DNA of 64,000 nucleotides from Streptosporangium sp. NBC_01495. Lineage in GTDB: Bacteria > Actinomycetota > Actinomycetes > Streptosporangiales > Streptosporangiaceae. Positions within the stretch are counted from its first letter, which is position 1. Each line of letters starts with the position of its first letter. The stretch lies in contig NZ_CP109430.1 of NCBI RefSeq assembly GCF_036250735.1, positions 2,046,001-2,110,000 of the forward strand, read 5' to 3'. Made by a program: the position numbers and the translations under genes. The notes below the pieces were generated by a model, which ran no database searches, had not been told where the DNA came from, and saw nothing but the letters and a program-made list of their open reading frames with translations. This document shows positions 20,228-30,474 of this stretch, piece after piece.

Positions 20228-23104
20228 ATGCTCGACAACGAGCCCAACGCCGGGGTCAACACCCCTGGCGGGGATACGACGACAGAAGAGACACGGCCAC
20301 CGGCGACCCGCCGCAGGGCCGCGAGCCGGCCCGCCGGACCTCCGCCGGAGCCGCCGGAGCCGGCCCCCGTGATCACGGCACCACCCGCGCCGGTCGCGGA
20401 GAACGTGGCACCTGCGGCACCCGAGGTGGAGTCTCCGGCCGGAGCGCCGGAGCCCGTGGTGGAGCCCGCCGCGGCGGCTCCCAAGCGCGCCACCAGGCGC
20501 AAGGCGGCGGTGTCGGACGGTGCGGTCACCGCCACGCGGCGTAGCCGTGCGAAGAAGCCGCCGGCCGAGCCGGTCGCGGAGCCCGCCGAGCCGGCCGGGC
20601 CGGCCGGGCCGATCGAGACGGGGCCCGCGCCGGTCGCGGAGACCGCGGCGCCCGTGACGGCGTCCTCGGCGTCCCCGGTGGTCCCGGCGTCCCCGGTGGC
20701 GCCCGCCGTGCCGGACCCCTTCGCCGTCCCCGAGCCGTTCGGCGAGGCCGAGGTCGCGCCCCAGGAGGCGCCCGCCGCCCCCGCCAAGCGCACCCGTACG
20801 CGCAAGAAGGCCGTCTCGCGCGAGGTGCCGCCGGTCGAGGCCGAGCAGGACGCCCGCGAGGCGTCCCCCGCCGAGGCGGAGGAGATCGAGGCGGAGCTGC
20901 TGCTCGACCTGCCCGCCGACGAGCCGCTCGACGACGAGCCCGCGGGTGAGGACATCATCGAGGAGCGGCCCGGCCTGTTCGCCGACCCCTTCGGTCTGGC
21001 CGCCCAGGAACGTTCCGAGGTGCCCTCGGTGACCTTCCAGGCGCCCGCCGCGGTGTTCCAGCCGCTGTTCCAGGCCCCCGACCCGCAGCGGGCCGCACAG
21101 CCCGCCACGCGTCCCGCGCCGGTCCAGCCCGCCGAGCCCGAGCCCGAGCCCGTCGAGACGAAGGCCGACCGGGCCGACCGGGCCGAGAAGGCCGAGCTCG
21201 TCGAGGAGCCCGAGGACGACGACTCCGACGGTGACGACGACGCCAGCGGTCGCCGGCGCCGGCGCCGCAGGGGCGGCCGGGGCCGCGGCAAGACCCGCGA
21301 CCTCGACGAGGCCGAAGAGACCGAGGCCGAGCAGGACGACGAGGAGCAGCCCGAGGCCGAGCAGGACGACGACGCCGAGAGCGGCAGCTCGCGCCGCCGT
21401 CGCCGCAGGCGGCGCAGGGGCACGGACGAGCCGGGCGACGTCCCGGACGACCCGCCGAACACGGTGGTGCGCATCCGCGCGCCCCGCGCCGGGCGCAGCA
21501 CCTCGGTTGACGAGGTGCAGAGCGTGCGCGGCTCGACCCGCCTGGAGGCCAAGAAGCAGCGCCGCCGCGAGGGCCGCGAGCTCGGCCGCAGGCGTCCGCC
21601 GATCATCACCGAGTCGGAGTTCCTGGCGCGCAGGGAGTCCGTCGAGCGCATGATGGTGGTCCGCCGCACCGGCGGGCGCACCCAGATCGCGGTGCTGGAG
21701 GACAACGTCCTCGTCGAGCACTACGTCAACCGCGAGGCGAGCCAGTCGTACGTGGGCAACGTCTATCTCGGCAAGGTGCAGAACGTCCTGCCGAGCATGG
21801 AGGCCGCGTTCGTCGACATCGGCAAGGGCCGCAACGCGGTCCTGTACGCCGGGGAGGTGAACTTCGACACCGCGGGGCTGGAGGGACAGCCCAAGCGGAT
21901 CGAGGTGGCGCTGAAGTCGGGCCAGTCGGTGCTGGTGCAGGTCACCAAGGACCCGATGGGCCACAAGGGCGCCCGCCTGACGAGCCAGATCAGCCTGCCG
22001 GGCCGCTACCTGGTCTACGTGCCCGACGGCTCGATGACCGGCATCAGCCGCAAGCTCCCCGACAAGGAGCGCACCCGCCTCAAGAGCATCCTGAAGAAGG
22101 TCATGCCGGAGAACGCGGGGGTCATCGTCCGTACGGCCGCCGAGGGCGCCTCTGAGGACGAGCTGGCCCGCGACGTGGCCAGGCTGTCGGCGCAGTGGGA
22201 GAACATCCAGCGCAAGGCCAAGTCGGCCAGCGCGCCCGAGCTGCTCTCCTCCGAGCCCGACCTGACCGTCCGGGTGGTCCGTGACGTGTTCAACGAGGAC
22301 TTCGCCTCGCTGGTCGTCGCGGGCGACGTGTGGGAGACGGTCGACGAGTACGTCCGCTACGTCGCCCCGCACCTGGCCGACCGCCTCAGCAGGTGGGAGG
22401 AGAGCGACGACGTCTTCGCCGCGTACCGGATCGACGAGCAGATCGCCAAGGCGATGGAGCGCAAGGTCTGGCTGCCCAGCGGCGGCTCGCTGGTGATCGA
22501 CAGGACCGAGGCCATGACCGTGGTCGACGTCAACACCGGCAAGTTCACCGGCCAGGGCGGCAACCTCGAGGAGACCGTCACCCGCAACAACCTGGAGGCG
22601 GCAGAGGAGATCGTCCGCCAGCTCAGGTTGCGCGACATCGGCGGCATCATCGTCATCGACTTCATCGACATGGTGCTGGAGAACAACCGGGACCTGGTGC
22701 TGCGGCGGCTGCTGGAGTGCCTGGCCCGCGATCGTACCAAGCACCAGGTGGCCGAGGTGACCTCCCTGGGCCTGGTCCAGATGACGCGCAAGCGGGTCGG
22801 TCAGGGCCTCCTGGAGGCCTTCTCCACCGTCTGTGAGTGCTGCAACGGCCGTGGCCTGCACGTCTCGGCCGAGCCGGTCGAGGGCAAGCCCGAGCCGCGC
22901 GGCACCCAGGGCAAGATGGCCGTGGAGAAGGCCGTCGCGGACAAGCTCGGCAAGGACGGTAACCACGCGGTGGCGGCCGGTGACCAGTCTGGCCGTGATA
23001 CGGTGACCGATGCGCTTGACGGAGTCCAGCATGAGGACGGTCAGGCAGCACAGGCTTCTGGCCGGGGGCGGAGACGCTCCCGCAAGGCCAGGCCGGCCGA
23101 TTAG
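20228..23104 (+). CDS. rne: Ribonuclease E/G
   Basis: The 958-aa endoribonuclease acts in rRNA/tRNA processing and mRNA decay. Residues 1 to about 450 are disordered and charge-biased, with Pro/Ala/Glu runs and Arg blocks such as [15 protein letters not shown]. An S1 domain (SYVGNVYLGKVQNVLPSMEAAFVDIG) and the RNase E/G catalytic core follow, with metal-site aspartates in VVDVNTGKF and IVIDFIDM. The zinc-link equivalent is CECCNG (Cys869, Cys872). The long N-terminal extension is typical of actinobacterial RNase E. ATG 20228 was chosen; the frame is open to 20039 inside the DUF2344 gene. Confidence 0.95.
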   Translation: MLDNEPNAGVNTPGGDTTTEETRPPATRRRAASRPAGPPPEPPEPAPVITAPPAPVAENVAPAAPEVESPAGAPEPVVEPAAAAPKRATRRKAAVSDGAVTATRRSRAKKPPAEPVAEPAEPAGPAGPIETGPAPVAETAAPVTASSASPVVPASPVAPAVPDPFAVPEPFGEAEVAPQEAPAAPAKRTRTRKKAVSREVPPVEAEQDAREASPAEAEEIEAELLLDLPADEPLDDEPAGEDIIEERPGLFADPFGLAAQERSEVPSVTFQAPAAVFQPLFQAPDPQRAAQPATRPAPVQPAEPEPEPVETKADRADRAEKAELVEEPEDDDSDGDDDASGRRRRRRRGGRGRGKTRDLDEAEETEAEQDDEEQPEAEQDDDAESGSSRRRRRRRRRGTDEPGDVPDDPPNTVVRIRAPRAGRSTSVDEVQSVRGSTRLEAKKQRRREGRELGRRRPPIITESEFLARRESVERMMVVRRTGGRTQIAVLEDNVLVEHYVNREASQSYVGNVYLGKVQNVLPSMEAAFVDIGKGRNAVLYAGEVNFDTAGLEGQPKRIEVALKSGQSVLVQVTKDPMGHKGARLTSQISLPGRYLVYVPDGSMTGISRKLPDKERTRLKSILKKVMPENAGVIVRTAAEGASEDELARDVARLSAQWENIQRKAKSASAPELLSSEPDLTVRVVRDVFNEDFASLVVAGDVWETVDEYVRYVAPHLADRLSRWEESDDVFAAYRIDEQIAKAMERKVWLPSGGSLVIDRTEAMTVVDVNTGKFTGQGGNLEETVTRNNLEAAEEIVRQLRLRDIGGIIVIDFIDMVLENNRDLVLRRLLECLARDRTKHQVAEVTSLGLVQMTRKRVGQGLLEAFSTVCECCNGRGLHVSAEPVEGKPEPRGTQGKMAVEKAVADKLGKDGNHAVAAGDQSGRDTVTDALDGVQHEDGQAAQASGRGRRRSRKARPAD

Positions 23105-23313
23105 ACCCCGTCCCACATTGGGGCGGGGCCGAAGGCCGGCACCCCACGACGTTCCGCCCGGTTCGACCAGGACACCGTCAATCCGGTACCCTGGTGAACC
23201 GGTGCGCTCATGGCGCGCCCTGTTCGCGCGCCTACCCGGTACGTCATCAATGACCACAGCCGGATGCGGGGCGCAGCATCCAGCGAGCAAGCAGTCAGAA
23301 GAAGGGTTCCGCG

Positions 23314-23616
23314 GTGTACGCGATCGTTCGTTGCGGCGGCAGGCAGCAGAAGGTCTCCGTCGGTGACGTCCTTGAAGTGGACAAGGTCGCCGGCGAGGTC
23401 GGTTCCACGGTTTCGCTGCCGACGGTCCTCGTCGTCAACGACGGCGACGTGACCACCGAGGCGGGCAAGTTCACGGTTGCCGCCGAGATTCTCGGTGAGA
23501 CCAAGGGTCCGAAGATCCGGATTCTGAAGTACAAGAACAAGTCGGGGTACAAGAAGCGCCAGGGTCACCGCCAGCGGTACACCCAGGTGAAGATCACCGG
23601 CATCGACCAGGCCTGA
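23314..23616 (+). CDS. rplU: 50S ribosomal protein L21
   Basis: The 100-aa protein has the L21 pattern: [17 protein letters not shown] at the start and [16 protein letters not shown] near the end. The GTG start is preceded by GAAGAAGGG. It heads the rplU-rpmA unit, separated from rpmA by 19 nt. About 210 nt lie between rne and rplU without another gene, so a promoter is likely there. Confidence 0.98.
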   Translation: MYAIVRCGGRQQKVSVGDVLEVDKVAGEVGSTVSLPTVLVVNDGDVTTEAGKFTVAAEILGETKGPKIRILKYKNKSGYKKRQGHRQRYTQVKITGIDQA

Positions 23617-23635
23617 GTTTCGGGAGTTTTGCGAG

Positions 23636-23893
23636 ATGGCACACAAGAAGGGCGCGTCGTCCACTCGGAACGGCCGCGACTCCAACGCCCAGCGGCTCGG
23701 TGTGAAGCGCTTCGGCGGTCAGCTGGTCAACGCCGGCGAGATCATCGTTCGTCAGCGCGGCACCCACTTCCACCCCGGCGACAACGTCGGCCGTGGAAGT
23801 GACGACACGCTGTTCGCGCTGGCCGCGGGCCACGTTCTGTTCGGTCTCAAGCGTGGGCGCCGCGCGGTGAGCATCGTTCCGGTCGCGGAGTAG
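23636..23893 (+). CDS. rpmA: 50S ribosomal protein L27
   Basis: The 85-aa protein begins [16 protein letters not shown] and has the conserved [13 protein letters not shown]. There is no cleavable N-terminal extension of the Firmicutes type. It is followed by a strong terminator before obgE. Confidence 0.98.
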   Translation: MAHKKGASSTRNGRDSNAQRLGVKRFGGQLVNAGEIIVRQRGTHFHPGDNVGRGSDDTLFALAAGHVLFGLKRGRRAVSIVPVAE

Positions 23894-23917
23894 ATTCGCG
23901 CCGACAGACGTTGACGG

Positions 23918-23960
23918 CAGGGGTGGATCGCATTCAGCGGTCCACCCCTGTTCGCGTTTT
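23918..23960 (+). terminator. Intrinsic terminator after rpmA
   Basis: The arm caggggtgga (23918-23927) pairs with tccacccctg (23941-23950), with a 13-nt loop, and is followed by ttcgcgtttt. It should separate rplU-rpmA transcription from obgE at least in part. Confidence 0.85.
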
Positions 23961-23998
23961 CAGCAGAGGTTCCCGTAGATAGAGGTAGGAAAGTAGAT

Positions 23999-25348
23999 AT
24001 GCCGGACTTTGTGGACCAGGTGGTCCTGCACATCAAGGCCGGTGACGGGGGAAACGGCTGCGCCTCTGTCCATCGGGAGAAGTTCAAGCCGCTGGGCGGG
24101 CCCGACGGGGGCAACGGCGGCCGGGGCGGTGACGTGATCCTGGAGGTCGACGCCAACACGGCGACCCTCCTGGAGTATCACCGCCGCCCGCACCGCAAGG
24201 CCGACAACGGCAAGCAGGGACACGGCGCCAACCGCGACGGCGCCAACGGCGGCGACATCATCATTCCGGTGCCCGACGGCACCGTGGTCAAGAACGCCGA
24301 CACCGGCGAGGTCCTGATCGACCTGATCGGCGCGGGCACCCGCTACGTGATCGCCGAGGGCGGGCACGGCGGGCTCGGCAACGCCGCTCTGGCCTCCGCC
24401 AAGCGCAAGGCCCCCGGCTTCGCGCTGCTCGGCGAGCCCGGCGACGAGGTCGACGTCATGCTGGAGATGAAGAGCGTCGCCGACGTGGCGCTCGTCGGCT
24501 TCCCCAGCGCGGGCAAGTCCTCCCTCATCGCCGCGCTCTCCGCCGCCCGCCCGAAGATCGCCGACTACCCGTTCACCACCCTGATCCCCAACCTCGGGGT
24601 GGTCACCGCGGGCGAGACGATCTTCACCGTCGCCGACGTGCCCGGCCTGATCCCCGGCGCCTCGGAGGGCAAGGGCCTGGGGCACGAGTTCCTGCGCCAC
24701 GTCGAGCGCTGCAACACGCTCGTGCACGTGATCGACTGCGCCACGATGGAGCCGGGACGCGACCCGATCAGCGACTACGAGGCCATCGAGGCCGAGCTGG
24801 CCGCGTACGGCAAGCTGGAGGACCGGCCGCGCCTGGCGGTGCTCAACAAGTCCGACGTGCCCGACGCCCGCGAGCTGTCCGACATCGTGGGGCCGATGCT
24901 CGAGGAGCGGGGCCTGCGGGTCTTCACGATCTCCGCGGCCACCCACGACGGGCTCAAGGAGCTGACCTACGCCATGGGGGAGATGGTCGCCGCCGCCAGG
25001 GCCGCCGCTCCCGTCCTGGAGCCGACCCGCCTGGTCATCAGGCCCAAGCAGCACGGCGACGCGGGATTCGCCGTCCGCAGGGTCGACGAGCGCACCTTCC
25101 AGGTCACCGGGGTCAAGCCGGAGCGGTGGATCCGCCAGACCGACTTCACCAACGACGAGGCCGTGGGCTACCTGGCCGACCGGCTGGAGCGGCTCGGCGT
25201 CGAGGAGGAGCTCACCAAGGCCGGTGCGAAGGCCGGTGCCGAGGTGATCATCGGTTCCATGGAGAGCGGCTACATCTTCGACTGGCAGCCGACGCTCAAC
25301 GCGGAGGCCGTGCGCCAGGGGCCGCGCGGCTCCGACAACCGGCTCTAG
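23999..25348 (+). CDS. obgE: GTPase Obg/CgtA
   Basis: The 449-aa GTPase acts in 50S assembly and in the stringent response; in streptomycetes it also influences sporulation onset. The glycine-rich Obg domain ([22 protein letters not shown]) is followed by the G domain with P-loop GFPSAGKSS, the switch region [22 protein letters not shown], and NKSD. The C-terminal OCT domain contains [14 protein letters not shown] 23999 is preceded by AGGTAGGAAAG. The last 20 bp of the gene are duplicated downstream (see repeat). Confidence 0.98.
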   Translation: MPDFVDQVVLHIKAGDGGNGCASVHREKFKPLGGPDGGNGGRGGDVILEVDANTATLLEYHRRPHRKADNGKQGHGANRDGANGGDIIIPVPDGTVVKNADTGEVLIDLIGAGTRYVIAEGGHGGLGNAALASAKRKAPGFALLGEPGDEVDVMLEMKSVADVALVGFPSAGKSSLIAALSAARPKIADYPFTTLIPNLGVVTAGETIFTVADVPGLIPGASEGKGLGHEFLRHVERCNTLVHVIDCATMEPGRDPISDYEAIEAELAAYGKLEDRPRLAVLNKSDVPDARELSDIVGPMLEERGLRVFTISAATHDGLKELTYAMGEMVAAARAAAPVLEPTRLVIRPKQHGDAGFAVRRVDERTFQVTGVKPERWIRQTDFTNDEAVGYLADRLERLGVEEELTKAGAKAGAEVIIGSMESGYIFDWQPTLNAEAVRQGPRGSDNRL

Positions 25349-25460
25349 CGGGACCCCGGCGGGGCCGCCTCGCGCGAAACGGCTCGGACAACCGGCTCGG
25401 CCGGCGGGACCTCGGCGGGCCGCCTTGTGCGGAACACCGTCGCGGGCGGCTCGGATAACC
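25327..25460. repeat. Imperfect ~54-bp tandem duplication including the 3' end of obgE
   Basis: Copy 1 (25327-25379) covers the obgE tail and stop. Copy 2 (25380-25435) repeats it with cggctcggacaaccggctc in place of cggctccgacaaccggctc. A partial third copy is at 25447-25460. Between copies the pattern gcgggacc-cggcggg-ccgcc is also kept. Confidence 0.8.
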
Positions 25461-25497
25461 TGGTCTTTTAAATGATCATCTTTGAGAGGTACGTGTC

Positions 25498-26622
25498 GTG
25501 GACTCTGCGCGCGAACGGATCCGTACGGCTTCGCGCCTGGTCGTGAAGGTGGGTTCGTCCTCGCTCACCACCCCGCAGGGAACGATCGACGTCGATCGGG
25601 TGGACGCCCTGGTCGACGTGCTCGGCGCCCGGCGGAAGGCGGGCACCCAGATCGTGCTGGTCTCCTCCGGCGCGATCGCGGCGGGTCTCGGTCCGCTGGG
25701 CCTGCCCGCCAGGCCGCGCGACCTCGCCACCCAGCAGGCCGCCGCCTCGGTCGGCCAGGGCGTGCTGGTGGCCCGCTACACCTCCTCCTTCGCCCGGTAC
25801 GGCCTGCGGGTCGGCCAGGTGCTGCTCACCGCCGACGACATGATGCGCCGCTCGCACCACGTCAACGCCGAGCGCACGCTGGCCCGGCTGCTGGAGCTGG
25901 GCATCGTCCCGGTGGTCAACGAGAACGACACCGTGGCCACCGACGAGATCCGCTTCGGCGACAACGACCGGCTCGCCGCGCTGGTCGCCCACCTGACCCG
26001 GGCCGACGCGCTGGTGCTGCTGTCGGACGTGGACGCCCTCTACGACGGCGACCCCCGCCGTCCCGGTGCCCGCAGGCTCGCCGAGGTCCGCGGGCCCGAG
26101 GACCTCGTCGGGGTCGAGCTCGGCAGGGGCGGGGCGGTCGGTACCGGAGGCATGATCACCAAGGTCCAGGCGGCCAAGATCGCCACAGGGGCGGGGGTGC
26201 CGGTGGTGCTGACCGCCGCCGCGCACGCCGCCCAGGCACTCGCGGGAACCGACGTCGGCACCTACTTCCACCCCGGCGGGCGCCACCCGGGTACCCGCCT
26301 GCTCTGGCTCGCCCACGCGACCACGGGCCGCGGCCGTCTCCACCTGGACCCCGGCGCCGTCGAGGCGGTGGTGAGCCGCCGCAAGTCGCTGCTTCCGGCG
26401 GGGGTCACCTCCGTCGAGGGCGAGTTCGCGGCGGGCGATCCGGTGGACCTGTGCGGGCCGCTCGGCCGGGTGGTCGCGCGCGGCCTGGTCAACTTCGACG
26501 CGGGGGAGATCCCCGAGCTGCTCGGACGCTCCACCCGGGAGCTGGCGGCCAGCCTGGGGCCCGAGTACGAACGAGAGCTGATCCACCGCGACGACATCGT
26601 CATACTGGAATCCCACAACTAG
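25498..26622 (+). CDS. proB: Glutamate 5-kinase
   Basis: The 374-aa enzyme phosphorylates glutamate in the first step of proline synthesis. The amino acid kinase domain has VVKVGSSSLTT, SSGAIAAGL, NENDTVATDEI and the GTGGMITKVQAA loop. A C-terminal PUA domain follows. It is transcribed just ahead of proA. The upstream segment contains atgatcat and a moderately AT-rich stretch (tcttttaaatgatcatcttt, 25463-25482), the likely promoter region. The GTG start follows GAGAGGT. Confidence 0.96.
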   Translation: MDSARERIRTASRLVVKVGSSSLTTPQGTIDVDRVDALVDVLGARRKAGTQIVLVSSGAIAAGLGPLGLPARPRDLATQQAAASVGQGVLVARYTSSFARYGLRVGQVLLTADDMMRRSHHVNAERTLARLLELGIVPVVNENDTVATDEIRFGDNDRLAALVAHLTRADALVLLSDVDALYDGDPRRPGARRLAEVRGPEDLVGVELGRGGAVGTGGMITKVQAAKIATGAGVPVVLTAAAHAAQALAGTDVGTYFHPGGRHPGTRLLWLAHATTGRGRLHLDPGAVEAVVSRRKSLLPAGVTSVEGEFAAGDPVDLCGPLGRVVARGLVNFDAGEIPELLGRSTRELAASLGPEYERELIHRDDIVILESHN

Positions 26623-26640
26623 TTTCTTTTGGAGCGCGAG

Positions 26641-27930
26641 ATGTCCGAGGACTTCCTGAAGGTGGCCTTGGCGGCCAAAGAGGCCGCCGCCGAGCTGGCC
26701 CCGCTGCCGAGGGCGCCGAAGGACGCCGCGCTCCGGGTGATGGCCGACGCGCTCGTGGCCGGGTCCGCCGAGATCGTCGCGGCCAACGCGCTCGACGTGG
26801 AGAGGGCCGGGGAGAGCGGGATCTCCGAATACATGATCGACCGCCTCCGTCTCGACGAGGCCAGGATCGAGGCGATCGCCGAGGCGGTCCGCCAGGTCGC
26901 CGACCTTCCCGACCCCGTCGGCGAGGTGATCCGGGGCAACACGCTGCCCAACGGGCTGGAGCTGCGCCAGCTCCGGGTCCCGATCGGCGTGATCGGCATC
27001 ATCTACGAGGGCCGCCCCAACGTGACCGTGGACGCCGCGGCGCTCTGCCTCAAGAGCGGCAACGCCACCCTGCTGCGCGGCTCGTCCAGCGCGTACGAGT
27101 CGAACACGGTCCTCGTCAGGATCATGCAGGAGGCGCTGGCGGGCACCCAGGTGCCCGCCGGGGCCGTTCAACTGGTCCCCGGGCAGAGCCGCGACTCGGT
27201 CAAGGAGCTCATGAGAGCCCGCGGCCTGGTCGACGTGCTGATCCCGCGCGGCGGCGCCTCGCTGATCAACTTGGTGGTGGAGGAGTCCACCGTCCCGGTG
27301 ATCGAGACCGGCGTGGGCAACTGCCACGTCTACGTCGACGCCGACGCCGACCAGGACCTCGCGATCCAGATCCTGATCAACTCCAAGGTCCAGCGGCCCT
27401 CGGTGTGCAACTCCGCCGAGACGCTCCTGGTGCACGCGGCGGTGGCCGACGTCTTCGTACCGCGCGCGCTGGCCGCGCTGGCGGCGGAGGGCGTCACGGT
27501 GCACGGTGACGCGCGTGTCGCGGCGTACGGCGACGTGGTGCCCGCCGGGGAGGAGGACTTCCGGATGGAGTACCTCTCGCTGGACATCGCCGCCGCCGTG
27601 GTCGACTCGCTGGAGGACGCGGTCGCGCACATCAGGAAGTACGGCTCAGCCCATACCGACGCGATCGTCACGCGCTCGGTCAGCGCCTCCCGCAGGTTCG
27701 TCGCGCTGGTCGACTCCGCGGCCGTGGCGGTCAACGCCTCGACCAGGTTCACCGACGGTGGGGAGTTCGGCTTCGGCGCGGAGATCGGCATCTCCACCCA
27801 GAAGCTGCACGCGCGCGGTCCCATGGGCCTGCCGGAGCTGACCTCGACCAAGTGGGTCTACACCGGCGAGGGCCACCTGCGCACCGGCGAGGGCACGGTC
27901 CTCGCCTCGCCCGAGGCCACCTCCCGATAG
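26641..27930 (+). CDS. proA: Gamma-glutamyl phosphate reductase
   Basis: The 429-aa NADPH-dependent enzyme makes glutamate semialdehyde from the ProB product. ALDH-fold signatures include [33 protein letters not shown] and the active-site Cys region [20 protein letters not shown] 26641 follows TTGGAGCG; the upstream in-frame TTG overlaps that ribosome site and is rejected. It forms a two-gene proline operon with proB, 18 nt apart. Confidence 0.96.
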   Translation: MSEDFLKVALAAKEAAAELAPLPRAPKDAALRVMADALVAGSAEIVAANALDVERAGESGISEYMIDRLRLDEARIEAIAEAVRQVADLPDPVGEVIRGNTLPNGLELRQLRVPIGVIGIIYEGRPNVTVDAAALCLKSGNATLLRGSSSAYESNTVLVRIMQEALAGTQVPAGAVQLVPGQSRDSVKELMRARGLVDVLIPRGGASLINLVVEESTVPVIETGVGNCHVYVDADADQDLAIQILINSKVQRPSVCNSAETLLVHAAVADVFVPRALAALAAEGVTVHGDARVAAYGDVVPAGEEDFRMEYLSLDIAAAVVDSLEDAVAHIRKYGSAHTDAIVTRSVSASRRFVALVDSAAVAVNASTRFTDGGEFGFGAEIGISTQKLHARGPMGLPELTSTKWVYTGEGHLRTGEGTVLASPEATSR

Positions 27931-27936
27931 TCCTCC

Positions 27937-27977
27937 CCGGCGCCCGGGTGCCGCGTCCCGCGGCACCCGGGCGCCGG
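27937..27977 (+). terminator. Very strong hairpin after proA
   Basis: A perfect 19-bp stem, ccggcgcccgggtgccgcg (27937-27955) with cgcggcacccgggcgccgg (27959-27977), has a 3-nt loop. No U-tract follows. It lies 6 nt after the proA stop and would end the proBA operon or protect its 3' end. From there to 28188 no further gene is evident. Confidence 0.8.
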
Positions 27978-28188
27978 TCAGTGCGGGGCCGGAGTGGGGC
28001 GGGAGCGCCCGCCCGGCGGTGTTCGACGCGGGCACCGGAGCGGGCGTCGATCCGCCGTGGCGGCGTGGCGGCGGATCGGCACTTCTCGCGGGTTCGCCGG
28101 GGATCTCGTTCGGCCCCTCGGCCGGTCGCCGAGTGTTAGGGTGTGTCACTCAATGTAGTCGAGGTAGTTAATGGTTTGACTGGATTCC

Positions 28189-28380
28189 ATGGAAATCGTC
28201 GTTTCGTTCCTTTTTATAGCTCTTGTCCTCTTCGGTGCTGACCGGCTGCTGTTGCTGCTGGAGAGCCGCGGGCACGTCAACTGGCGTCGCACCAGGCGTC
28301 GCGACCTGTCGGCCGAACCCACCGCGAAGCTCGACAGCCTGCTGGAAGACCCGGCCCGCGAGCCCGTCCACCGGGTCTGA
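28189..28380 (+). CDS. Small single-pass membrane protein (63 aa)
   Basis: The N-terminal hydrophobic helix (residues 2-26, EIVVSFLFIALVLFGADR...) is followed by a basic patch (WRRTRRRD) and a short acidic tail, so an N-out or N-in single-pass topology with a cytosolic tail is likely. The region just upstream (28130-28188) is notably less GC-rich than its surroundings and may hold the promoter. No ribosome site is obvious. I do not recognise a family. Confidence 0.6.
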   Translation: MEIVVSFLFIALVLFGADRLLLLLESRGHVNWRRTRRRDLSAEPTAKLDSLLEDPAREPVHRV

Positions 28381-28588
28381 GGCGCACCGCCCGGACCCGG
28401 CGGGCCCACGGCCACCGGGCTTCCCGCTGTTCCGGATCTTTCGGGGAGTCCGGCGTGCCGCCGGGAAAACGTCACACTCGCCCGCTATGGTGTGGTCTCC
28501 TATGGCTGGAGAGCAGGGAAGCGAGCGGGAGTGAGCGACCCGATAGGCGCAGCGGTCCCTGACCCATGTGGCCGACGCAGGAGGTCAC

Positions 28589-30457
28589 GTGGGTCGTCTC
28601 GGGCGGGTCGGTCCCTACACGTTGCTGGAGCGTCTCGGCCGGGGGGGAATGGGCGAGGTCTACCTCGCCTCCAGCCGCCGGGGTGACAACGTCGCGCTCA
28701 AGGTGCTCCACGACGTCCACGACGCCACCTCCGAGGCCCGGGTGCGCCTGGAGCGAGAGGTCCGCGCCCTCCGCAGGGTCGAGAGCCCCTACGTCGCCCG
28801 CGTCGTCGACGCCGATCTCGACGGCGACCGGCCCTATCTGGTCATGGAACACATCGAGGGGGACACCCTCCTGGAGCGGGTGCGCCGCGACGGCCCCCTG
28901 GTGGGCGGCGGCCTGCTCAGCGTCGCGCAGGGCCTGGCCATCGCCCTGTCGATCATCCACGCGGCCGGGGTCGTGCACCGCGACCTCAAACCCGCCAACG
29001 TGGTGGTCAACGGGGACGACGAGCCCGTCCTCATCGACTTCGGCATCGCCCACGTCCTGGACGCCACCCGGCTCACCCTGACCGGCACCTTCCTGGGCAC
29101 CCCCGGCTACGCCGCCCCCGAGCTGTTCGCCGACGAGCACGTGGGCGAGCCCGCGGACGTGCACGCCTGGGCGGCCACCGTGGCCTTCGCGGCGACCGGC
29201 CGCCCCACCTTCGGCGGGGGCACCGTCGAGGCGCAGATGTACGCGATCCTCAACGGCCAGGCCGACCTTGAGGGCGTCCCGGCCGCTCTGCTGCCCCTGA
29301 TCCGCGCCGCCCTGCACCGCGAGCCGGCCAAGCGCCCCACCGCGGCCCTCCTCACCAGCCGCCTGGGCCGCCTGGCCCGGGTGATCCCGTCCGAGGCGAG
29401 GGCGGCCAGGAAACCGGGCGCTCCCACGGGGGAGAAGCCCGGTCCGGCCAGGAAGCAGGAGGGCCGGTCCAAGCCCGGCGCCAAGGGCGAGGATCCCGCC
29501 AAGGGTGGCCGGGCGGCCAGGGCGGAGACCGGCAGGGGAAGGCCCTCCACCCCGGTGGACGGAGCGGTGCGAGCCTCCCGGTCCCCGGCCGGGGACGGCA
29601 CACCGCGCGGCGGGCGGGCGGTGCCCGCAGGTGAGGCGGGCCGTGCGGCGCGGGCACTCCCGGTGGCGGGCGAGACGTCCCGCGGCGGGCGCCCGGCCGC
29701 CGCGGTCGGCGAGGTGCCCCGCGGTGGCCGGTCGGCCGCCACGACCGGCGAGACGCCTCGCGGGGGGCGTTCGGTCTCCCCGAGCGGTGAGGCGTCCCGG
29801 ACCGGCCGGACCCCCGCGTCCGCCGAGACGTCGCGTGGCGGCCGTCCCGCCTCCGCCGCCCGCAGGGCCGTCCGGCGCCAGGCCGGCCAGGGGCGGGCCG
29901 GGGCGGCCGGAGAGCTCCAGGACGGTGGCAGGGCGGGGCCGCTGCCCGCGGGCAACGCGGCGCTGCTCCTGCTGGCGGTGCTGGCCGTGCCGTGCGTCGT
30001 GGCGACGGCCATCTGGCCACCGGCCACCTTCGCCGTCACCGGGTTGTTCGCCACCCTGGCCCGTACGCTGTGGGCCGGGCACTGGCTGGTCAGGAAGCGC
30101 AAGTCGGCCAGGACCCGGGTGGTCCTGCGCGTGCTGGGCTTCCCGCTGACCTTCGTCGTCTCGCTGCTGACCGCCCTCGCGTGGCCGGGGCTGCCGGCGG
30201 CCGCCCTCGCCGGTTGCGCGCTCTGGCTCACCCTCGGCGGCTCGCTGCCGCCTGACTGGTGGGCGCATCCCGCCCCGGTCGCCGTCGCCGGCGTCGTGTT
30301 CGGCGTCGTCTGCGGGGGCATCCTGGGCCGCGAGATCGAGCGGATCGGCGCCGAGCTCGTCGAGCTCCGCAAGGAGGGCCTGCGCGCGCTGGCCGTGCTG
30401 GGCGGGTTCGTCGCCCTGTGCTCCGCGGCCGTACGCGCGATCGCCCTCCTGGTGTAG
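28589..30457 (+). CDS. Membrane-anchored Ser/Thr protein kinase
   Basis: The 622-aa product has an N-terminal Hanks-type kinase domain: GRGGMGEVY glycine loop (about 17-25), catalytic Lys in VALKVL, HRDLKPANVV (Asp132), DFG motif DFGIAHV (Asp150) and GTPGYAAPE. A linker of about 200 residues contains repeated GE(T/V/A)xRGGR blocks. The C-terminal 170 residues hold four or five hydrophobic segments, instead of the PASTA domains seen in PknB, so it does not sense muropeptides in that way. GTG 28589 was chosen because CAGGAGG lies 4 nt upstream. Its substrate is unknown. Confidence 0.9.
   Translation: MGRLGRVGPYTLLERLGRGGMGEVYLASSRRGDNVALKVLHDVHDATSEARVRLEREVRALRRVESPYVARVVDADLDGDRPYLVMEHIEGDTLLERVRRDGPLVGGGLLSVAQGLAIALSIIHAAGVVHRDLKPANVVVNGDDEPVLIDFGIAHVLDATRLTLTGTFLGTPGYAAPELFADEHVGEPADVHAWAATVAFAATGRPTFGGGTVEAQMYAILNGQADLEGVPAALLPLIRAALHREPAKRPTAALLTSRLGRLARVIPSEARAARKPGAPTGEKPGPARKQEGRSKPGAKGEDPAKGGRAARAETGRGRPSTPVDGAVRASRSPAGDGTPRGGRAVPAGEAGRAARALPVAGETSRGGRPAAAVGEVPRGGRSAATTGETPRGGRSVSPSGEASRTGRTPASAETSRGGRPASAARRAVRRQAGQGRAGAAGELQDGGRAGPLPAGNAALLLLAVLAVPCVVATAIWPPATFAVTGLFATLARTLWAGHWLVRKRKSARTRVVLRVLGFPLTFVVSLLTALAWPGLPAAALAGCALWLTLGGSLPPDWWAHPAPVAVAGVVFGVVCGGILGREIERIGAELVELRKEGLRALAVLGGFVALCSAAVRAIALLV
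29590..29850. repeat. Degenerate 13-15-residue repeats in the kinase linker
   Basis: DNA coding GEAGRAARALPVA, GETSRGGRPAAAV, GEVPRGGRSAATT, GETPRGGRSVSPS, GEASRTGRTPAS and ETSRGGRPAS is arranged head to tail. The unit is about 42 bp. Confidence 0.7.
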
Positions 30458-30474
30458 GGGCTCCCCGTCCCGGG

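Noticed and set aside
20075-23290. A 1071-codon minus-strand frame opposite rne
   Set aside because: It is a high-GC antisense shadow; codon-position composition and motifs support rne on the plus strand.
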